Part shown: positions 17,550-28,900 of the stretch, in pieces
How positions within the stretch are numbered: position 1 is the stretch's first letter
Layout: each line of letters opens with the position of its first letter
Source: Corynebacterium lizhenjunii
Lineage (GTDB): Bacteria; Actinomycetota; Actinomycetes; Mycobacteriales; Mycobacteriaceae
Reading direction: 5' to 3'
Assembly (NCBI RefSeq): GCF_011038655.2
Contig: NZ_CP064954.1
Coordinates: forward strand, 1,860,001 to 1,924,000
Length of the DNA stretch: 64,000 nt
Made by a program: the position numbers and the translations under genes
The notes under the pieces: generated by a model
The model's database searches: none
The model's input: the letters and a program-made list of their open reading frames with translations, nothing else
What the model was told of the DNA's origin: nothing

Positions 17550-18392
17550 CTAAAAGGCCAGCTTGTTGCGCTTTTTTACGGCCTCATTTGGCGGAGTAGA
17601 AAAGACCACGGAAATCCCCAGGGCCCCAGCACCGGTGTGTACGGCCACCACCTCCGTTAGCGGCAGGACCATAAACGTTGAGCCTTCCGCCAGGACCTGC
17701 TCGAAGAGGTAGCGCAGCTCCTCGGCGGCATCGGCAGGCCCAGAGTGCTGGATGGCCACAAAGCACGGCTGAGACTGGGCCCGCTCCTGCACCAACTCCA
17801 CCACCTTGGTAAACGCCTTGGTTTGGGTGCGGGTTTTGCCCACCAGCTCCAGCTTGCCGTCCTCGATAGCCATGATCGGCTTGGTGGCAAGCAACGCGGT
17901 AGACAGCAAGGCCGTGGCCGTGGACATCCGCCCTGACTTGCGCAGCTCCTCCATGGAGTGCACGTAGACCCAGGTGCGCCCGCGCGACAGGGTGTCCAGC
18001 GCGGCATCGTAGCACTCCTGCAAATCCGCCCCATCTTGGGCAAGCTTGGCGGCAGCCATCGCCGCCGCTCCCAGCACCATGCCGGCAGTCCCGGAATCAA
18101 TCACGCGCACAGTATCCGGGAACACCCCGGAGGCAGTGACCGCGGCTGACCACGTAGAGGAAAACTCCCGGGACAAGTGCAAAGCCAGCACGCCATCATC
18201 CCCAGAGCGCTCCATTTGGCGCCCCAACGCGGCCGCCAATTCCAGGGCCGACAGCCCCGAGGTGGAGTGCTCCACGGCACCATCTTTGCCCTCGGCATCC
18301 ATCACGTGCAGATCCAGCACCGTGATGTCGAGCTGCGCAATGACATCGGCAGGCAAACCCGCAGAAGAGTCGGTGACTACGCGCACCGGCAT
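17550..18392 (-). CDS. DegV family fatty-acid-binding protein
   Basis: 280-aa DegV-fold protein. Members bind fatty acids, and in Gram-positives some act as the FakB subunit that presents fatty acid to a kinase. The N-terminal 'VRVVTDSSAGLPADVIAQLD' with its D-S-S signature is typical, as is 'LHLSREFSSTWSAAVTASG' in the lipid-binding region. No fakA-like kinase is in the window. It overlaps the preceding phosphatase by one base (TAATG). Confidence 0.9.
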   Translation of the reverse strand: MPVRVVTDSSAGLPADVIAQLDITVLDLHVMDAEGKDGAVEHSTSGLSALELAAALGRQMERSGDDGVLALHLSREFSSTWSAAVTASGVFPDTVRVIDSGTAGMVLGAAAMAAAKLAQDGADLQECYDAALDTLSRGRTWVYVHSMEELRKSGRMSTATALLSTALLATKPIMAIEDGKLELVGKTRTQTKAFTKVVELVQERAQSQPCFVAIQHSGPADAAEELRYLFEQVLAEGSTFMVLPLTEVVAVHTGAGALGISVVFSTPPNEAVKKRNKLAF

Positions 18393-19087
18393 TAGACGTC
18401 TGCCCCCTCCCCGCCCACAACCCGGGCGCCCATGTTCCAGCCATCAAAGTACCATTGGGCCTGGGTGCCGTCCCCACCAAAGTCTGCGGGACTATCCGGT
18501 TGGCTGGGATCAAAGACCGGGCGGGCGGTCAGTTGGGACCAGTGGGTATTCTTCAACCCCGACAGCAGCCCGTATTGCTGGACGTCAAGCCCCAATAAGG
18601 CACAGGTCAGCGCAGAGATTGCCCCGCCGTGGGCCACCAGGAGCACCGCCGCGCCATCCCAGTGGGAAAAAGTACGCATGAGCTCATCCACCACAGGCCG
18701 CGCCCGCCGGGCCACGTCCACGCGGGACTCCCCCTCCGGCGGGGCCCACGTGGGGTCATGGCGCCACAAAGCGCGCACGCCGGGATATTCTCTGTCCACC
18801 TCCGCAGAGGTGCGGCCCTGCCATTGCCCCAGGTGCGTCTCCCGCAAACGGGCGTCCACGGAAACGTCTAGCCCCAGCTGCGCACCAATGATTTCCGCCG
18901 TACGGTGCGCCCGCACCAGGTCAGAGGACACAATCTTGACGATGCCCTGGTCCCCCAGCAATGCCGCCGCCGCCCGCGCCTGCTCCAAGCCGACCTGGGA
19001 CAGCTCAGTGTCCAGGTGGCCTTGCATACGACCGGTGGCGTTATAGGTGGTCTGACCGTGGCGGATCAGAATCAGGCGGCGGCTCAT
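18392..19087 (-). CDS. gpgP: Histidine phosphatase family protein, probable glucosyl-3-phosphoglycerate phosphatase
   Basis: Phosphoglycerate-mutase-fold phosphatase, 231 aa. The phosphohistidine motif is 'LILIRHGQTTYN', and the second catalytic histidine is in 'LLVAHGGAISALT'. The position between degV and rsfS matches mycobacterial gpgP, which dephosphorylates glucosyl-3-phosphoglycerate in the methylglucose-polysaccharide pathway. The specific substrate rests on this synteny, not on residues I can identify. Confidence 0.8.
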   Translation of the reverse strand: MSRRLILIRHGQTTYNATGRMQGHLDTELSQVGLEQARAAAALLGDQGIVKIVSSDLVRAHRTAEIIGAQLGLDVSVDARLRETHLGQWQGRTSAEVDREYPGVRALWRHDPTWAPPEGESRVDVARRARPVVDELMRTFSHWDGAAVLLVAHGGAISALTCALLGLDVQQYGLLSGLKNTHWSQLTARPVFDPSQPDSPADFGGDGTQAQWYFDGWNMGARVVGGEGADV

Positions 19088-19092
19088 GAGGT

Positions 19093-19563
19093 CTAGTACT
19101 CCTCGTCTTCTTCCGGGGCGGGGCCAGCCAGCGGGATCTCCGCGATATCTTCAACCTCACGCAGGTTGACCTCATTGGACCATTCGCCCGGACGTTCCGG
19201 CAGCGCAATGCCATCAACCTCCAGCAACGGGCAATCGCGGTAGAGACGGTCCAAGCCGTAGTAGTCACGCTCCCCTTCGCGCTGCACGTGGACCACAATG
19301 TGGCCATAGTCCAGCAGCACCCAGCGGTTTTCGCGGTTGCCCTCGCGGCGCTTGGGCTCAAAACCTTCCTTGGTCAGCTCATCCTCGACTTCTTCGACGA
19401 TGGCAGCCACTTGGCGTTCAGTCTCTGCTGAGGCAATGACAAAGACCTCCGTTATCGCCAGCACGTCAGAGACATCGATGACCGCGATATTGGAGGCCAA
19501 CTTCTCATCCGCTGCTTTGGCGGCCAGCTCACCCATGCGGCGAGCAACGTCAGTTACAGACAA
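19093..19563 (-). CDS. rsfS: Ribosome silencing factor RsfS
   Basis: Binds ribosomal protein L14 and blocks subunit joining during starvation. The core is recognisable: 'AADEKLASNIAVIDVSDVLA', 'FVIASAETERQVAAIVEEVE' and 'WVLLDYGHIVVHV'. The C-terminus carries an acidic extension ('GPAPEEDEEY'). An ATG at 19578 is in frame, but the GAAGGA SD sits directly against it; the same SD is seven bases before the TTG at 19563, which is therefore the better start ('SVTDVARRMGELAAKAADEK'). It lies downstream of nadD, as in most bacteria. Confidence 0.92.
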   Translation of the reverse strand: MSVTDVARRMGELAAKAADEKLASNIAVIDVSDVLAITEVFVIASAETERQVAAIVEEVEDELTKEGFEPKRREGNRENRWVLLDYGHIVVHVQREGERDYYGLDRLYRDCPLLEVDGIALPERPGEWSNEVNLREVEDIAEIPLAGPAPEEDEEY

Positions 19564-19652
19564 TGCACATTCCTTCAAATTTCGTGTAACAGAAACCTTC
19601 GTATAACAGTGCCCTCTAGTTTCGCACGAGCAGGGGCATATTACCTACTCAC

Positions 19653-20288
19653 TCAGTTCAAATCCAGCACTCGGTTTTCATTCGGCTGGTACAGATTATT
19701 CTTCGCCATGTACTGCACTACCCCGTCAGGCACCAGGTACCACACCGGCGCCCCCTCCTGGGCGCGCGCCCGGCAGTCCGTTGAAGAAATAGCCATTGCT
19801 GGGATCTCCACCAAATGGATCTGCTCTTGGGCCTGCGGCGGCAGCATGTCCTTAGTCAGTTCATAGCCCGGGCGAGTAACTCCCACAAAGGTGGCCATGG
19901 TCAGCATCACGTCCCAATCCCGCCAGCTTTGGATATTCGCCAGGGCATCCGCCCCGGTAATGAAGTAGAGCTGCGCCCCCGGGAAAAGCTGCGCAATATC
20001 GCGCAGCGTGTCAATAGTATAGGTCTGCCCGCCACGGTCAATATCCACCCGGGAGACTCGAAACCGGGGGTTGGACGCAGTGGCGATGGTGGTCATGATG
20101 TAGCGGTGCTCTGCGGCAGTGACCTTCTTATCGGCCTTCTGCCACGGCTGCCCGGTGGGCACGAAAACCACCTGGTCCAAACCAAAGCGGTGGGCCACTT
20201 CGCTGGCCGCCACCAGGTGGCCGTGGTGGATGGGATCAAAGGTCCCGCCCATGATGCCAATGCGGGCGGGCTCAGTGCGTGCGCTCAT
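19653..20288 (-). CDS. nadD: Nicotinate-nucleotide adenylyltransferase
   Basis: Adenylates nicotinate mononucleotide in NAD synthesis. The nucleotidyltransferase motif '[17 protein letters not shown]' and the C-terminal '[13 protein letters not shown]' (ISSTxxR) are present. The ATG at 20288 ('[15 protein letters not shown]') fits the family; 18 in-frame codons upstream are not conserved. Length 211 aa is normal. It sits between proA and rsfS in the conserved block. Confidence 0.95.
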   Translation of the reverse strand: MSARTEPARIGIMGGTFDPIHHGHLVAASEVAHRFGLDQVVFVPTGQPWQKADKKVTAAEHRYIMTTIATASNPRFRVSRVDIDRGGQTYTIDTLRDIAQLFPGAQLYFITGADALANIQSWRDWDVMLTMATFVGVTRPGYELTKDMLPPQAQEQIHLVEIPAMAISSTDCRARAQEGAPVWYLVPDGVVQYMAKNNLYQPNENRVLDLN

Positions 20289-20305
20289 GGCTGGCAGTAT
20301 ATCCC

Positions 20306-21562
20306 CTAAGGACGGGTATGACCGCTTCCTTGCACAATCCACTTCGTTGAGGTTAACTCCGGCAGCGCCATCGGCCCGCGCGCGTGCAGCTTCTGGGTAG
20401 AAATCCCAATTTCTGCGCCCATGCCATAGACCTCGCCATCAGTAAACGCAGTCGAAGCATTGAGCATCACCGCCGCAGCATCGACTTCTAGCGCAAAGCG
20501 CGCCAGCACGTCAGCATCCTGAGCAGCAATGCCCTCGGTGTGCCCGGTGCTAAAGCGCGCAATGTGCTCAATTGCCCCGCCCACCCCGTCTACCACGGCC
20601 ACACAAATATCCAGGGACAAAAACTCGCTGGCCCATTCCTCATCCGTGGCCTCAACGGCACCACGCACGCCCCAGGACTCCAGCTGCGCTACATCACCGT
20701 GGATAGTAACCCCGAGTTCTTGCAGGGCTGCCACAATGCGCAGGCGCTGGGCGGGGGCCAAGGCGGCATCGACAAGCACAGTCTCCGTGGCGTTACACAC
20801 GGAAGGCCGACGGGTCTTGCCATTGCACACCATGGCAATGGCCTTATCAATATCGGCGCTGGCATCGACATAAAAATGGCAATTGCCCGTGCCAGTCTCG
20901 ATGGTTGGCACGGTAGCCTCAGTGACCACGGCATTAATCAGCCCCGCTCCCCCGCGTGGAATCACCACATCCACCAAGCCCCGGGCGGTAATAAGCTCAC
21001 GCACCGAATCGCGACTATCACACGGCAGCAGCTGAACCACCTCGCGCGGCAGGCCATGGTCAGCCAGCGTCTGCTGCAACAGTTCCACCAGGGCGGCATT
21101 GGAATGCTGCGCCGACTGCGAACCACGCAGCAGCGCCACATTGCCGGATTTTAACGCCAGGCCAAAGGCATCCACGGTGACATTCGGGCGCGCCTCATAG
21201 ACCATGCCCATTACCCCCAACGGCACCCGCACCTGCCGCATGGTCATCCCATTGTCCAGTGTGTGCCCCCGCAGCACCTGCCCCACCGGGTCTGCTAAAT
21301 CTGCTACTTTCCGCAAGCCTTGGGCGATGCCGCCGATGCGCCCGGCGTCCAACGCCAAGCGGTCCAGCATGGCCTGGCTCATGCCGCGGGCCTGCCCCGC
21401 GGCTAGGTCACGGCGATTGGCCTGCACAATCTGCTCAGCATGGGCTTCCAGGTTATCTGCTGCGGCCTGCAAGATGGCATTTTTGTGCGCGGTAGATAGC
21501 CGGGCCGTGGCTGGGGCCACCGCCTTGGCCGCGCGGGCTAGGGAAAGAACCGTGTTGCTCAT
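20306..21562 (-). CDS. proA: Gamma-glutamyl phosphate reductase
   Basis: Second step of proline synthesis, NADPH-dependent reduction of glutamyl-5-phosphate. The 418-aa aldehyde-dehydrogenase-fold protein has the catalytic cysteine in '[15 protein letters not shown]' and the family C-terminus '[20 protein letters not shown]'. It follows proB with one dehydrogenase gene between, the arrangement described for Corynebacterium glutamicum (proB-unkdh-proA). Confidence 0.96.
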   Translation of the reverse strand: MSNTVLSLARAAKAVAPATARLSTAHKNAILQAAADNLEAHAEQIVQANRRDLAAGQARGMSQAMLDRLALDAGRIGGIAQGLRKVADLADPVGQVLRGHTLDNGMTMRQVRVPLGVMGMVYEARPNVTVDAFGLALKSGNVALLRGSQSAQHSNAALVELLQQTLADHGLPREVVQLLPCDSRDSVRELITARGLVDVVIPRGGAGLINAVVTEATVPTIETGTGNCHFYVDASADIDKAIAMVCNGKTRRPSVCNATETVLVDAALAPAQRLRIVAALQELGVTIHGDVAQLESWGVRGAVEATDEEWASEFLSLDICVAVVDGVGGAIEHIARFSTGHTEGIAAQDADVLARFALEVDAAAVMLNASTAFTDGEVYGMGAEIGISTQKLHARGPMALPELTSTKWIVQGSGHTRP

Positions 21563-21573
21563 AACCCACCACC

Positions 21574-22494
21574 CTAGTATCCGCGCTCGACATCAACGCG
21601 GGTGGGCATCTCCTCGCCTGCCTCCCACGCTGCGGCATTGGCATTAAACACTGCGCCGATGTGGTACTTGGCCACGTCTGCCGATGCCGCCATGTGCGGC
21701 GTCATAGTGCAATTAGGCAAGGTATAGAGGGGGTGGCCGTCCGGCAGGGGTTCCGGGTCCACCACCTCCAGGCCCGCCCCGGCGATCTCCCCGCTGCGCA
21801 GCGCGTCTACCAGGTCCTCTGTGACAACCGTGCCGCCGCGGCCGACGTTGATAAACAGGGCGCTAGGCTTCATGGCGCGGAAGATGGCGGCATCGACAAG
21901 CCCTGCGGTGTCAGGGGTAAGGGGCAGGATGCACACGATGAAGTCAGCCTCGCCCCACACGTGTGCGGCGTCGGCCATGGCTAGGGTGACGTCAGCCCCC
22001 GGGACTTGCGTGCCGCTGCGATTAACGGCGGTGATGTGCAGGCCAAAGGGTGCGACCATGCGGATAAATTCCTTGCCGATGCCCCCTGCCCCAAACACCG
22101 CCAGGCGCTTCGGCGCCGCCTGGGGGTAGACCCACGCCTGGGATTGGTCCAGCTCGCGGGCCACAGACCAGCTTGCCGCCAGGGCGAAAGCCTTGTGGTG
22201 GTGTGCTACCGACAGCAGCAGGCCCAGGGCGGATTCAGCCACCGGCGTGGCAAAAGCCCCGGCGGTATTACACCACGGGACGTCGTGGATGACCCCGGCG
22301 TCTATGAGCTGGTTGACCCCGGTATAGCAGTGCTGCACCCACTTGATGTTGTCCGGCACCGATATCTTGGCCGGGTTGGGAGTGGTGTTGACTAGGACTT
22401 CGGCTTGGTGGATGTCCTGGACTAATTCGTGGCCTGCGGACTGAATATCTGCGATTGTTTCCGGCCACTGGCGCGGCCCCATGTAAAACTTCAT
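21574..22494 (-). CDS. D-isomer-specific 2-hydroxyacid dehydrogenase between proB and proA
   Basis: NAD(P)-dependent oxidoreductase of 306 aa. The Rossmann motif is '[15 protein letters not shown]', and the C-terminal catalytic part has '[11 protein letters not shown]' and the active-site histidine near '[11 protein letters not shown]'. The same-position gene in C. glutamicum is called unkdh; its physiological substrate is not known to me. Two recurrent motif copies lie inside (21679-21688 and 22073-22086). Confidence 0.9.
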   Translation of the reverse strand: MKFYMGPRQWPETIADIQSAGHELVQDIHQAEVLVNTTPNPAKISVPDNIKWVQHCYTGVNQLIDAGVIHDVPWCNTAGAFATPVAESALGLLLSVAHHHKAFALAASWSVARELDQSQAWVYPQAAPKRLAVFGAGGIGKEFIRMVAPFGLHITAVNRSGTQVPGADVTLAMADAAHVWGEADFIVCILPLTPDTAGLVDAAIFRAMKPSALFINVGRGGTVVTEDLVDALRSGEIAGAGLEVVDPEPLPDGHPLYTLPNCTMTPHMAASADVAKYHIGAVFNANAAAWEAGEEMPTRVDVERGY

Positions 22495-22503
22495 GGACCC
22501 AGC

Positions 22504-23586
22504 CTAGGCGCGGGAGGCGTAATTGGACAGGTAATCGGCGTGGATGACGGGGCGCTGCGAGCGCTGGCCTAGCAGGGGCCGCAGCTCCTGGGCGTCGTAG
22601 CCTACTTCCCCGCGGCCAACGATCTCGCCGTCCGGTCCTAGGATGTCCACGATTTCCCCGGCATGAAACTCGCCGATGACCTCCGTGATTCCCACCGCCA
22701 GCAGCGAAGCACCGCCCGCGGTCACGGCTGCGACTGCACCAGCATCCAGGCGCAACGCCCCACCGCTATCGGCGCAGTAGAGCGCCCAGAACTTCCAGGC
22801 AGACAACGGCTTGCCTGGCTGGGGGTGGAAGACGGTGCCCACGGAGGCATCGGCCAAGGCGGCATCAATGTCGGCGGCACTGGCCAGCAGGACGGGAATG
22901 CCGCCCCGGGTAGCCAGTCCCGCGGCAGAAACCTTGGTGGCCATGCCGCCGGTGCCCACGCGCCCGCCATCACCGGCCACCACCCCCGCCAGATCCGCGC
23001 TGGAGCGCACCTCCGGAATAAAGCGGGCATCGCCCGCCGCCGGGTTTTTGTCATAGAGCCCGTCGACATCCGAGAACAGGTAGAGCGCATCCGCACCCAC
23101 CAGGTTGGCAACCAAAGCAGAGAGGCGATCATTGTCCCCAAAGTGCACCTCAGAGGTAGCCACCGTGTCATTTTCATTAACAATCGGCACCACGCCCAGC
23201 TGTCGCAGGCGCTCCAGGGTCCGCTGCGCGTTGCGGGCCCGGTCCCGGCGCCCCACGTCTGATGCCGTGAGCAGCACCTGCCCCACCGCCCGCTGGTGGC
23301 GGGCGAAGGACACGCCCCACTCATACGCCAGACTCACCTGCCCCACCGCGGCAGCCGCCTGGCGGGTAGCCAGATCAGCAGGCCGTTGGTTAAGCCCCAG
23401 CGGCCCCAGAGCAGCAGCAATGGCCCCGGAGGAGACCACAATCACATCAGAGCGCTGCGCCCGGGCACAGACGGCATCCACAATCCTGTCGATCTTCGCT
23501 TTATCAGTACGCAAGTCCGCACCCGTCAAGGAAGAAGAACCAATTTTGACCACAATGCGCCGGGCCGCAGATAACTGTTCGCGCAT
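22504..23586 (-). CDS. proB: Glutamate 5-kinase
   Basis: First, feedback-regulated step of proline synthesis. The amino-acid kinase domain starts '[20 protein letters not shown]' and contains '[16 protein letters not shown]' and '[20 protein letters not shown]'. A C-terminal PUA domain follows from about residue 265 ('[20 protein letters not shown]'). 360 aa is the length of two-domain ProB. The ATG overlaps the obgE stop by one base (TAATG). Confidence 0.96.
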   Translation of the reverse strand: MREQLSAARRIVVKIGSSSLTGADLRTDKAKIDRIVDAVCARAQRSDVIVVSSGAIAAALGPLGLNQRPADLATRQAAAAVGQVSLAYEWGVSFARHQRAVGQVLLTASDVGRRDRARNAQRTLERLRQLGVVPIVNENDTVATSEVHFGDNDRLSALVANLVGADALYLFSDVDGLYDKNPAAGDARFIPEVRSSADLAGVVAGDGGRVGTGGMATKVSAAGLATRGGIPVLLASAADIDAALADASVGTVFHPQPGKPLSAWKFWALYCADSGGALRLDAGAVAAVTAGGASLLAVGITEVIGEFHAGEIVDILGPDGEIVGRGEVGYDAQELRPLLGQRSQRPVIHADYLSNYASRA

Positions 23587-25106
23587 TATCCCTGCCAGCG
23601 GTCCCGGTTGGCTTGCTCGCGGGTCAGCTCGGCTTCATCGCCAAAGTCGTACTCGTCCACTAGACCACGGCGGGCCTGGGAGGCACGCTTGCGCTCCGCG
23701 GCAGAGACCCGGTTGCCACCCAGCAGGCGGCCGTCTTGGCCGCGGCCAGCGTGGGTGGCCTCCCCGCCGGTCATCGGCTCCCACTCAAAGGTAATATCGC
23801 CGATGGTTACCGGGCAGCCTTCTACCGCGCCGAGTTTGCGCAGCTCATCTTCCACCCCGGCCTTGGCCAGGCGGTCCGCGAGGTAGCCGATGGCCTCATC
23901 GTTTTCGAAGTCGGTTTGGATAATCCAGCGCTCAATTTTCTCACCCTCGACCACAAAGCCGCCAGGAACCTGCGGGTCCGGGGTAACGGTGAACTGTGCG
24001 AAGGAGCCCTTGTGCTTGCCCTGCGGGCGGATGACCGTGTGCTCCTTATCCGCCTTCACCTTCGGCTGCGCCTTGCGGTGGGCCTGCACCAGCTCCAACA
24101 GCTTATACTTCAGCGGCTCGAGGCCCTTACGGGCCACCGCGGAGATAATAAAGACCGGCCAGCCGTACTTTTCTTCCAGGTCGCCTTTGACAAATTCCGC
24201 GAGCTCTTCAGCTTCCGGGATGTCTGCCTTATTCAGCACAATGATGCGCGGGCGCTGGCGCAAGTCCCCCAGGCCCGTGTCTTGTTCCAGCAGCTCCTGG
24301 TAGTTGGCCAGCTCCTTTTCCAGGGCCTCAATGTCAGACAGGGGGTCCCGGCCCGGCTCCAGGGTGGCCACGTCTACCACGTGTGCCAGCACCGCAGTGC
24401 GCTCAATGTGGCGCAGGAAGTCCAGGCCTAACCCCTTGCCTTCCGATGCCCCCGGAATCAACCCCGGCACGTCCGCCACCGTGAAGGACTCATAGCCCAT
24501 GTCCACCACGCCCAAGTTGGGCTGGAGGGTGGTGAAGGGGTAATCCCCAATCTTGGGCTTAGCGGCAGAAAGTACGGAGATCAGCGAGGACTTGCCGGCT
24601 GAAGGGAAGCCCACCAACCCCACATCCGCCATAGACTTTAGCTCGAGCACCAGGTCATGGGCCTGACCAGGCTCGCCCTGGAGCGCAAAGCCGGGGGCCT
24701 TGCGCTGCGCTGAAGCCAGCGCCGCGTTGCCCAAGCCACCAAAGCCGCCCTCGGCAGCAATAAAACGCGTCCCCGGCACCGTGAGATCCGCGAGCATCTC
24801 CCCAGCTTCGGAGTAGACCACCGTACCGGCGGGGATCTCCAAAATCAGGTCCTCCCCGCGCGCGCCATTGCGCCAATCCCCGGCACCGTTGCCACCGCGG
24901 CCAGCTTTGATGTGGGGGCGGTAGTGGAAGTCCATCAGCGTATGGATCTGCGGAGAGACCTCCAAGATGATGTCGCCGCCATGGCCGCCATTGCCGCCAT
25001 CAGGCCCGCCCAACGGCTTGAATTTTTCGCGATGAACGGATGCACAGCCGTGCCCGCCATCGCCGGCCTGCAGGTGCAACACCACGCGGTCAATAAAACG
25101 TGCCAT
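23586..25106 (-). CDS. obgE: GTPase ObgE/CgtA
   Basis: Essential ribosome-assembly and stress GTPase. The glycine-rich Obg fold is clear ('[20 protein letters not shown]' onward). The G domain has '[20 protein letters not shown]', DVPG in '[20 protein letters not shown]' and '[10 protein letters not shown]', and the C-terminal OCT domain is present. At 506 aa it has a hydrophilic tail. rplU-rpmA normally precede it directly; here a 9.6-kb pilus locus intervenes, and only 40 bases separate it from the sortase stop with no terminator seen. Confidence 0.96.
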   Translation of the reverse strand: MARFIDRVVLHLQAGDGGHGCASVHREKFKPLGGPDGGNGGHGGDIILEVSPQIHTLMDFHYRPHIKAGRGGNGAGDWRNGARGEDLILEIPAGTVVYSEAGEMLADLTVPGTRFIAAEGGFGGLGNAALASAQRKAPGFALQGEPGQAHDLVLELKSMADVGLVGFPSAGKSSLISVLSAAKPKIGDYPFTTLQPNLGVVDMGYESFTVADVPGLIPGASEGKGLGLDFLRHIERTAVLAHVVDVATLEPGRDPLSDIEALEKELANYQELLEQDTGLGDLRQRPRIIVLNKADIPEAEELAEFVKGDLEEKYGWPVFIISAVARKGLEPLKYKLLELVQAHRKAQPKVKADKEHTVIRPQGKHKGSFAQFTVTPDPQVPGGFVVEGEKIERWIIQTDFENDEAIGYLADRLAKAGVEDELRKLGAVEGCPVTIGDITFEWEPMTGGEATHAGRGQDGRLLGGNRVSAAERKRASQARRGLVDEYDFGDEAELTREQANRDRWQG

Positions 25107-25146
25107 GAATCCTCTCCATCACTTCCCAAACAATCAAGCCACTAGT

Positions 25147-25935
25147 CTAGCGCTTGCGCCGCTCCAGGAAGATCCACAGCACCAGCACCACGGCGATGGC
25201 CACCAGGTCTGCCACCATCCACCAACTCAGCCGCCATGCCCGGCGGGTTTGTTCCTGTGGCCCCGGCACCCGGTGGGCCTCCACCAGCAGCCGGTCACTG
25301 TTGATGCCATAGGGTGTGCAGGTAATCAGCGTCAGCTTGTCGATGCCCCTCTCATAGGTCACCGCCTCCCAGCGGTCCGGGGCTACCACCGTACGGCCAG
25401 TCACGGCGTAGTACAAAGTGTGGTTGAGGACCTCTAGTGTGACCAAGTCACCTTCTTTGAGCAGCGGCAAATGGTCAAACATGGAGGCATTGACCATTCC
25501 GGTGTGCGCGGTAATCACCGTGTTGGTGCCCTCCCCGCCCACGGGGAGGTCTGAGCCAAACATGTGCCCGGCCCCGTGGTAGAGCACCTGCGGGCGGGTG
25601 GTGTGGTAGACCGGCAGATCCACTCCGATGGCCTCGATGCTAATGCGGGCCATCTTGCCGCCGGTCTCCGGGGCATTGAGCGTATCGAGGTATTCGGCAA
25701 AGCCCGGGGAGGTCTCCTCCGGTGGCAGCGCGTGGTGTTCCAGGCTCGCGTTATAGTCCTGGGCCTGGCGCCACAGCCGCTCAAGTTCCGCCGGTGGCTC
25801 AATGGTCTCAACCTCTTCGCGGTAGGCGCGCGCACTCTTTTCTAGTTGCGCGTCATTCCACAGCGTGGCCACGATGGGATAGGCCAACAGCACTATCCCC
25901 AGCAGGATCCACACCCAGGAACGGCGCTTAGTCAC
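25147..25935 (-). CDS. Class C pilus sortase (second sortase of the locus)
   Basis: Cysteine transpeptidase that joins pilins. Two membrane helices (about residues 7-27 and 237-256) flank the sortase fold, the class C topology. Catalytic residues are H144 in 'ITAHTGMVNA', C206 in 'LTLITCTPYGINSDRL' and R215. The aromatic-Asp lid motif (DPW/DPF) is not visible; 'PPEETSPGFAEYL' occupies that region. The GTG at 25935 has a GGAG-type SD and overlaps the adhesin stop by eight bases. It probably extends or anchors the SpaD-like fibre with the fused sortase upstream. Confidence 0.9.
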   Translation of the reverse strand: MTKRRSWVWILLGIVLLAYPIVATLWNDAQLEKSARAYREEVETIEPPAELERLWRQAQDYNASLEHHALPPEETSPGFAEYLDTLNAPETGGKMARISIEAIGVDLPVYHTTRPQVLYHGAGHMFGSDLPVGGEGTNTVITAHTGMVNASMFDHLPLLKEGDLVTLEVLNHTLYYAVTGRTVVAPDRWEAVTYERGIDKLTLITCTPYGINSDRLLVEAHRVPGPQEQTRRAWRLSWWMVADLVAIAVVLVLWIFLERRKR

Positions 25936-28900
25936 GGTTTCTCCGCTGGTACAAGCCATAGAGTGCTGCGGCTAGGCCCAGCAAAAGCACCAGCACCAGG
26001 GCGCGTTGGCCGGTTTCTGGTAATACGCTACTCAGCCGCAGTGCCGCGGCGGTAGCACTCGCGTTGACTTCCCCGCCGAGATCTGGCACCCCGCTAACCG
26101 TCGCGGTGGATTCAATCCTGCCCCGAGGGGTGGCAGAAATATCCACCGTCACTGTGAACTGGCGGCTTTGGCCGACTTCGAGGTGCTCAATCCTGCCAAC
26201 TTCGCCTACCTGCGGGTCACTAAGCACCAGGTCGCGCACCCCAGTGCCACCGGTATTAGTCACGGTATAGGTCACTTCCATGGTGGTGGCACCATTGGGC
26301 AAGATGGTCACCCCACCCACCGTGGGCCCCGCGATGTTCTTGTCCAGACTCAAGCGGGGGAAGACATTGCGCGCCACCAGAGTCCACCGGGCAGCGGCGG
26401 CGGAATCGGAACCAGTGGTGGTATCGGCGGCATCGGCAACCGGCAAGACGCGGTAGGCCAAGAAATCCTTCTCCGCACGAGCATTAGCCAAGCGGGTATC
26501 CGGGGCTAACTCGCCTAATTGTAAGATGGCGCCGCTGCGCTCATAGAGCTGGCAGTCCTGGTTGACCACAATATCTTCGATGACGACCCGCTGCCCGGCG
26601 CGCATGCGGAAGTCCTGGCGGCCATCCACAGTGCCGCAGGTGGTGTGGAAATCATAGTCCTGGCCTTGGCCGCCTACTTCTTGCTTTTCTAGGACCACGT
26701 TCATGCGGTCGCGCAAGAAAATGGCCTCGGCGCTCAGCGTCAATGCGGAATCGGCGACCGGAACGTGGAAGTCGAAGGTGGTCTGCTTCATCGCCGCGGT
26801 GACCTCCTGCGGGCGCGGCAGGGTCTGCGCGGGCTGGCCGAAGGATATCAGCGGCGTGCGCGCGCCCGCGGTGACTTCCAGGTTGGGGTTAGGCCGCAGA
26901 GCTGGGCTAGCAGAAATATCCCACTGGCACTCCACGTCTACTGGCAGTTCAAGGACCTCCGCGTTAGCGGCGGTGGCCTCTTGCAGACTGCGGCGAATAG
27001 TCCAGGTGGCATCGCCACAGCGCACGGTGCCGGTATAGCCGGCCTCATCAGCGCCCGTGAGGTAGCCGGTGTGGGTGTGTACAAAACGTACTGGGGCAAG
27101 GCGGCGGGTAAAGACATTGCTAAAGTCCCAGCTGGCGGTGCCATCCGCGCGTTGTTCCACCGCTGGCGGGGCCTGCCACTGCAGTTGTGCTGGCAAGCCA
27201 GCCGGGGTGGACTCACTAAAGGTACACCAGGCGCCCAACGGGACTTCGACCTCCGGGGAGGTATAGGTGTAGACGTCCTTGCCGTCGCGGCTACCGGTCT
27301 TGCGGAAATCCGCCAGGCGCAGTGTTGCGGGCAGGGTGCGATTGCCCACGCCAATGGTGGAGTGCTCATAGCCCACACCCTTGCACTGCTGGGTGAAGGC
27401 AAACTCCTGCTCCCGGCGCAACAGCGCAAAGTCAGCCGGGGCGGCCACTACTTCCTTGCTCATGCGCAGCCGCGTGGTGACGTACTCATAGTTATTAATG
27501 AGGTCCACGACTTCACCATCGGCGGTAATGGCAAAGAACTGCGAGTCGGTGACATCATTATCCAGGTCTGTGTCTTCCTGGGCGGTGCCATCGTTTTTAT
27601 CCACCACCCAGTCCACGGAACTGGGCCGTAAAGTGGCCTGGAGGTTTTCTTCCGGCAGTTCCAGGAAGAGATCTCCAAAATTATCCCCACGCAGGTGGCA
27701 CTCTAGACCCACGGGCACCTCAGAGAAGGTGTGCGTGCCTGGGCCGGTGATGGTACCGGTGCGGCGTAATAAGGGGGCATCGGCAAGCAAATCTTGCACG
27801 GGGTCCCAGCACTCCAAGGTAAAGGTATGGGTGTGGAAGCCAATCTGCTTGCCAGCGCGCGCATAATGGCCGGTAATATCGCCCGGGATCCGCGCCACCT
27901 TATTCACCGTCACTGGGGCCAACTGGCGCGAATAGGTGTTGAGGAACTCCACCCGAGTATCCGCCCCCAGGCGCAACTGTTGGCGCACCGGCTCACTGCG
28001 GCCATTGACCCGGACTTGGCGGTCTAGCTCAATGCCCGCGGCCGTACTACTGGTGGCCTCTGCGGCCTCGCACTGCGAGCCAATGGGGAAACGCCCAAAG
28101 TCCACGGTTCCACCATCAGTAATAGTGGTCCCAACCTGGGTGGGCGCCCCGCCCAGCGGGAAGGTACAGCGCAGGCTGACGTTAAACTCGCGCTCGCGTT
28201 TTTCCTGCTGCCGCACCTGGGGAATATATTGCGCGGTGGCCGGGTCAAAGGCGACCTCCTTGGTGCCTGACACCCCGGCATAGACGTAGTCATAGCTGTG
28301 GGACACGGTAGCCACGGTGGCCTCACCGACTACCACCCGGTTGGCAGCCGCAAACTCGCGGTCGTCCTCGCCAACCTGCAACCGTGAGGCACGGGATATG
28401 GGAAACTCCCCACCATCACCATTTCGCTGCCCCGGCTCGGGGCTAGCTTCTGCCAGGGAGCACTGGCTGCCCGCAGGCAACAGCTGTGCCGGCACCTTAT
28501 GCACAGCTGTGGTGGCGTCCAAGCTAAACCTGGCGTGCTGGCCCAAATCGATGGGGCGGCCTTGCTCCGTGGTGCACTCCAGGGAGTACTCCACCGGGCG
28601 CGCCAGCTCCGGGTGGCTGCGCACCTGGTGGATGACCGTCAGCCCCTGGCCCACTGGGTCAAAGGTATTAGTCACCCGCACTTCTTGGGTGGGTGCACCC
28701 ACGGTCACTTCCGCACTAGCCACATCGCTGCTCCAGGCCACGCCGGAGCCATGCAGGCTCGGGGCATTTTCCGTAAACGTACAGGTATTGCCGTAGGGCA
28801 CCTGGACATCTAGCGTGCGGGCTTGGCCCGCGGGCACCTCCACGGTGCCGCGCAGCTCCACGGCTTCGACATTGCCGTTGGGGTTAAGCACCGCGCGCTG

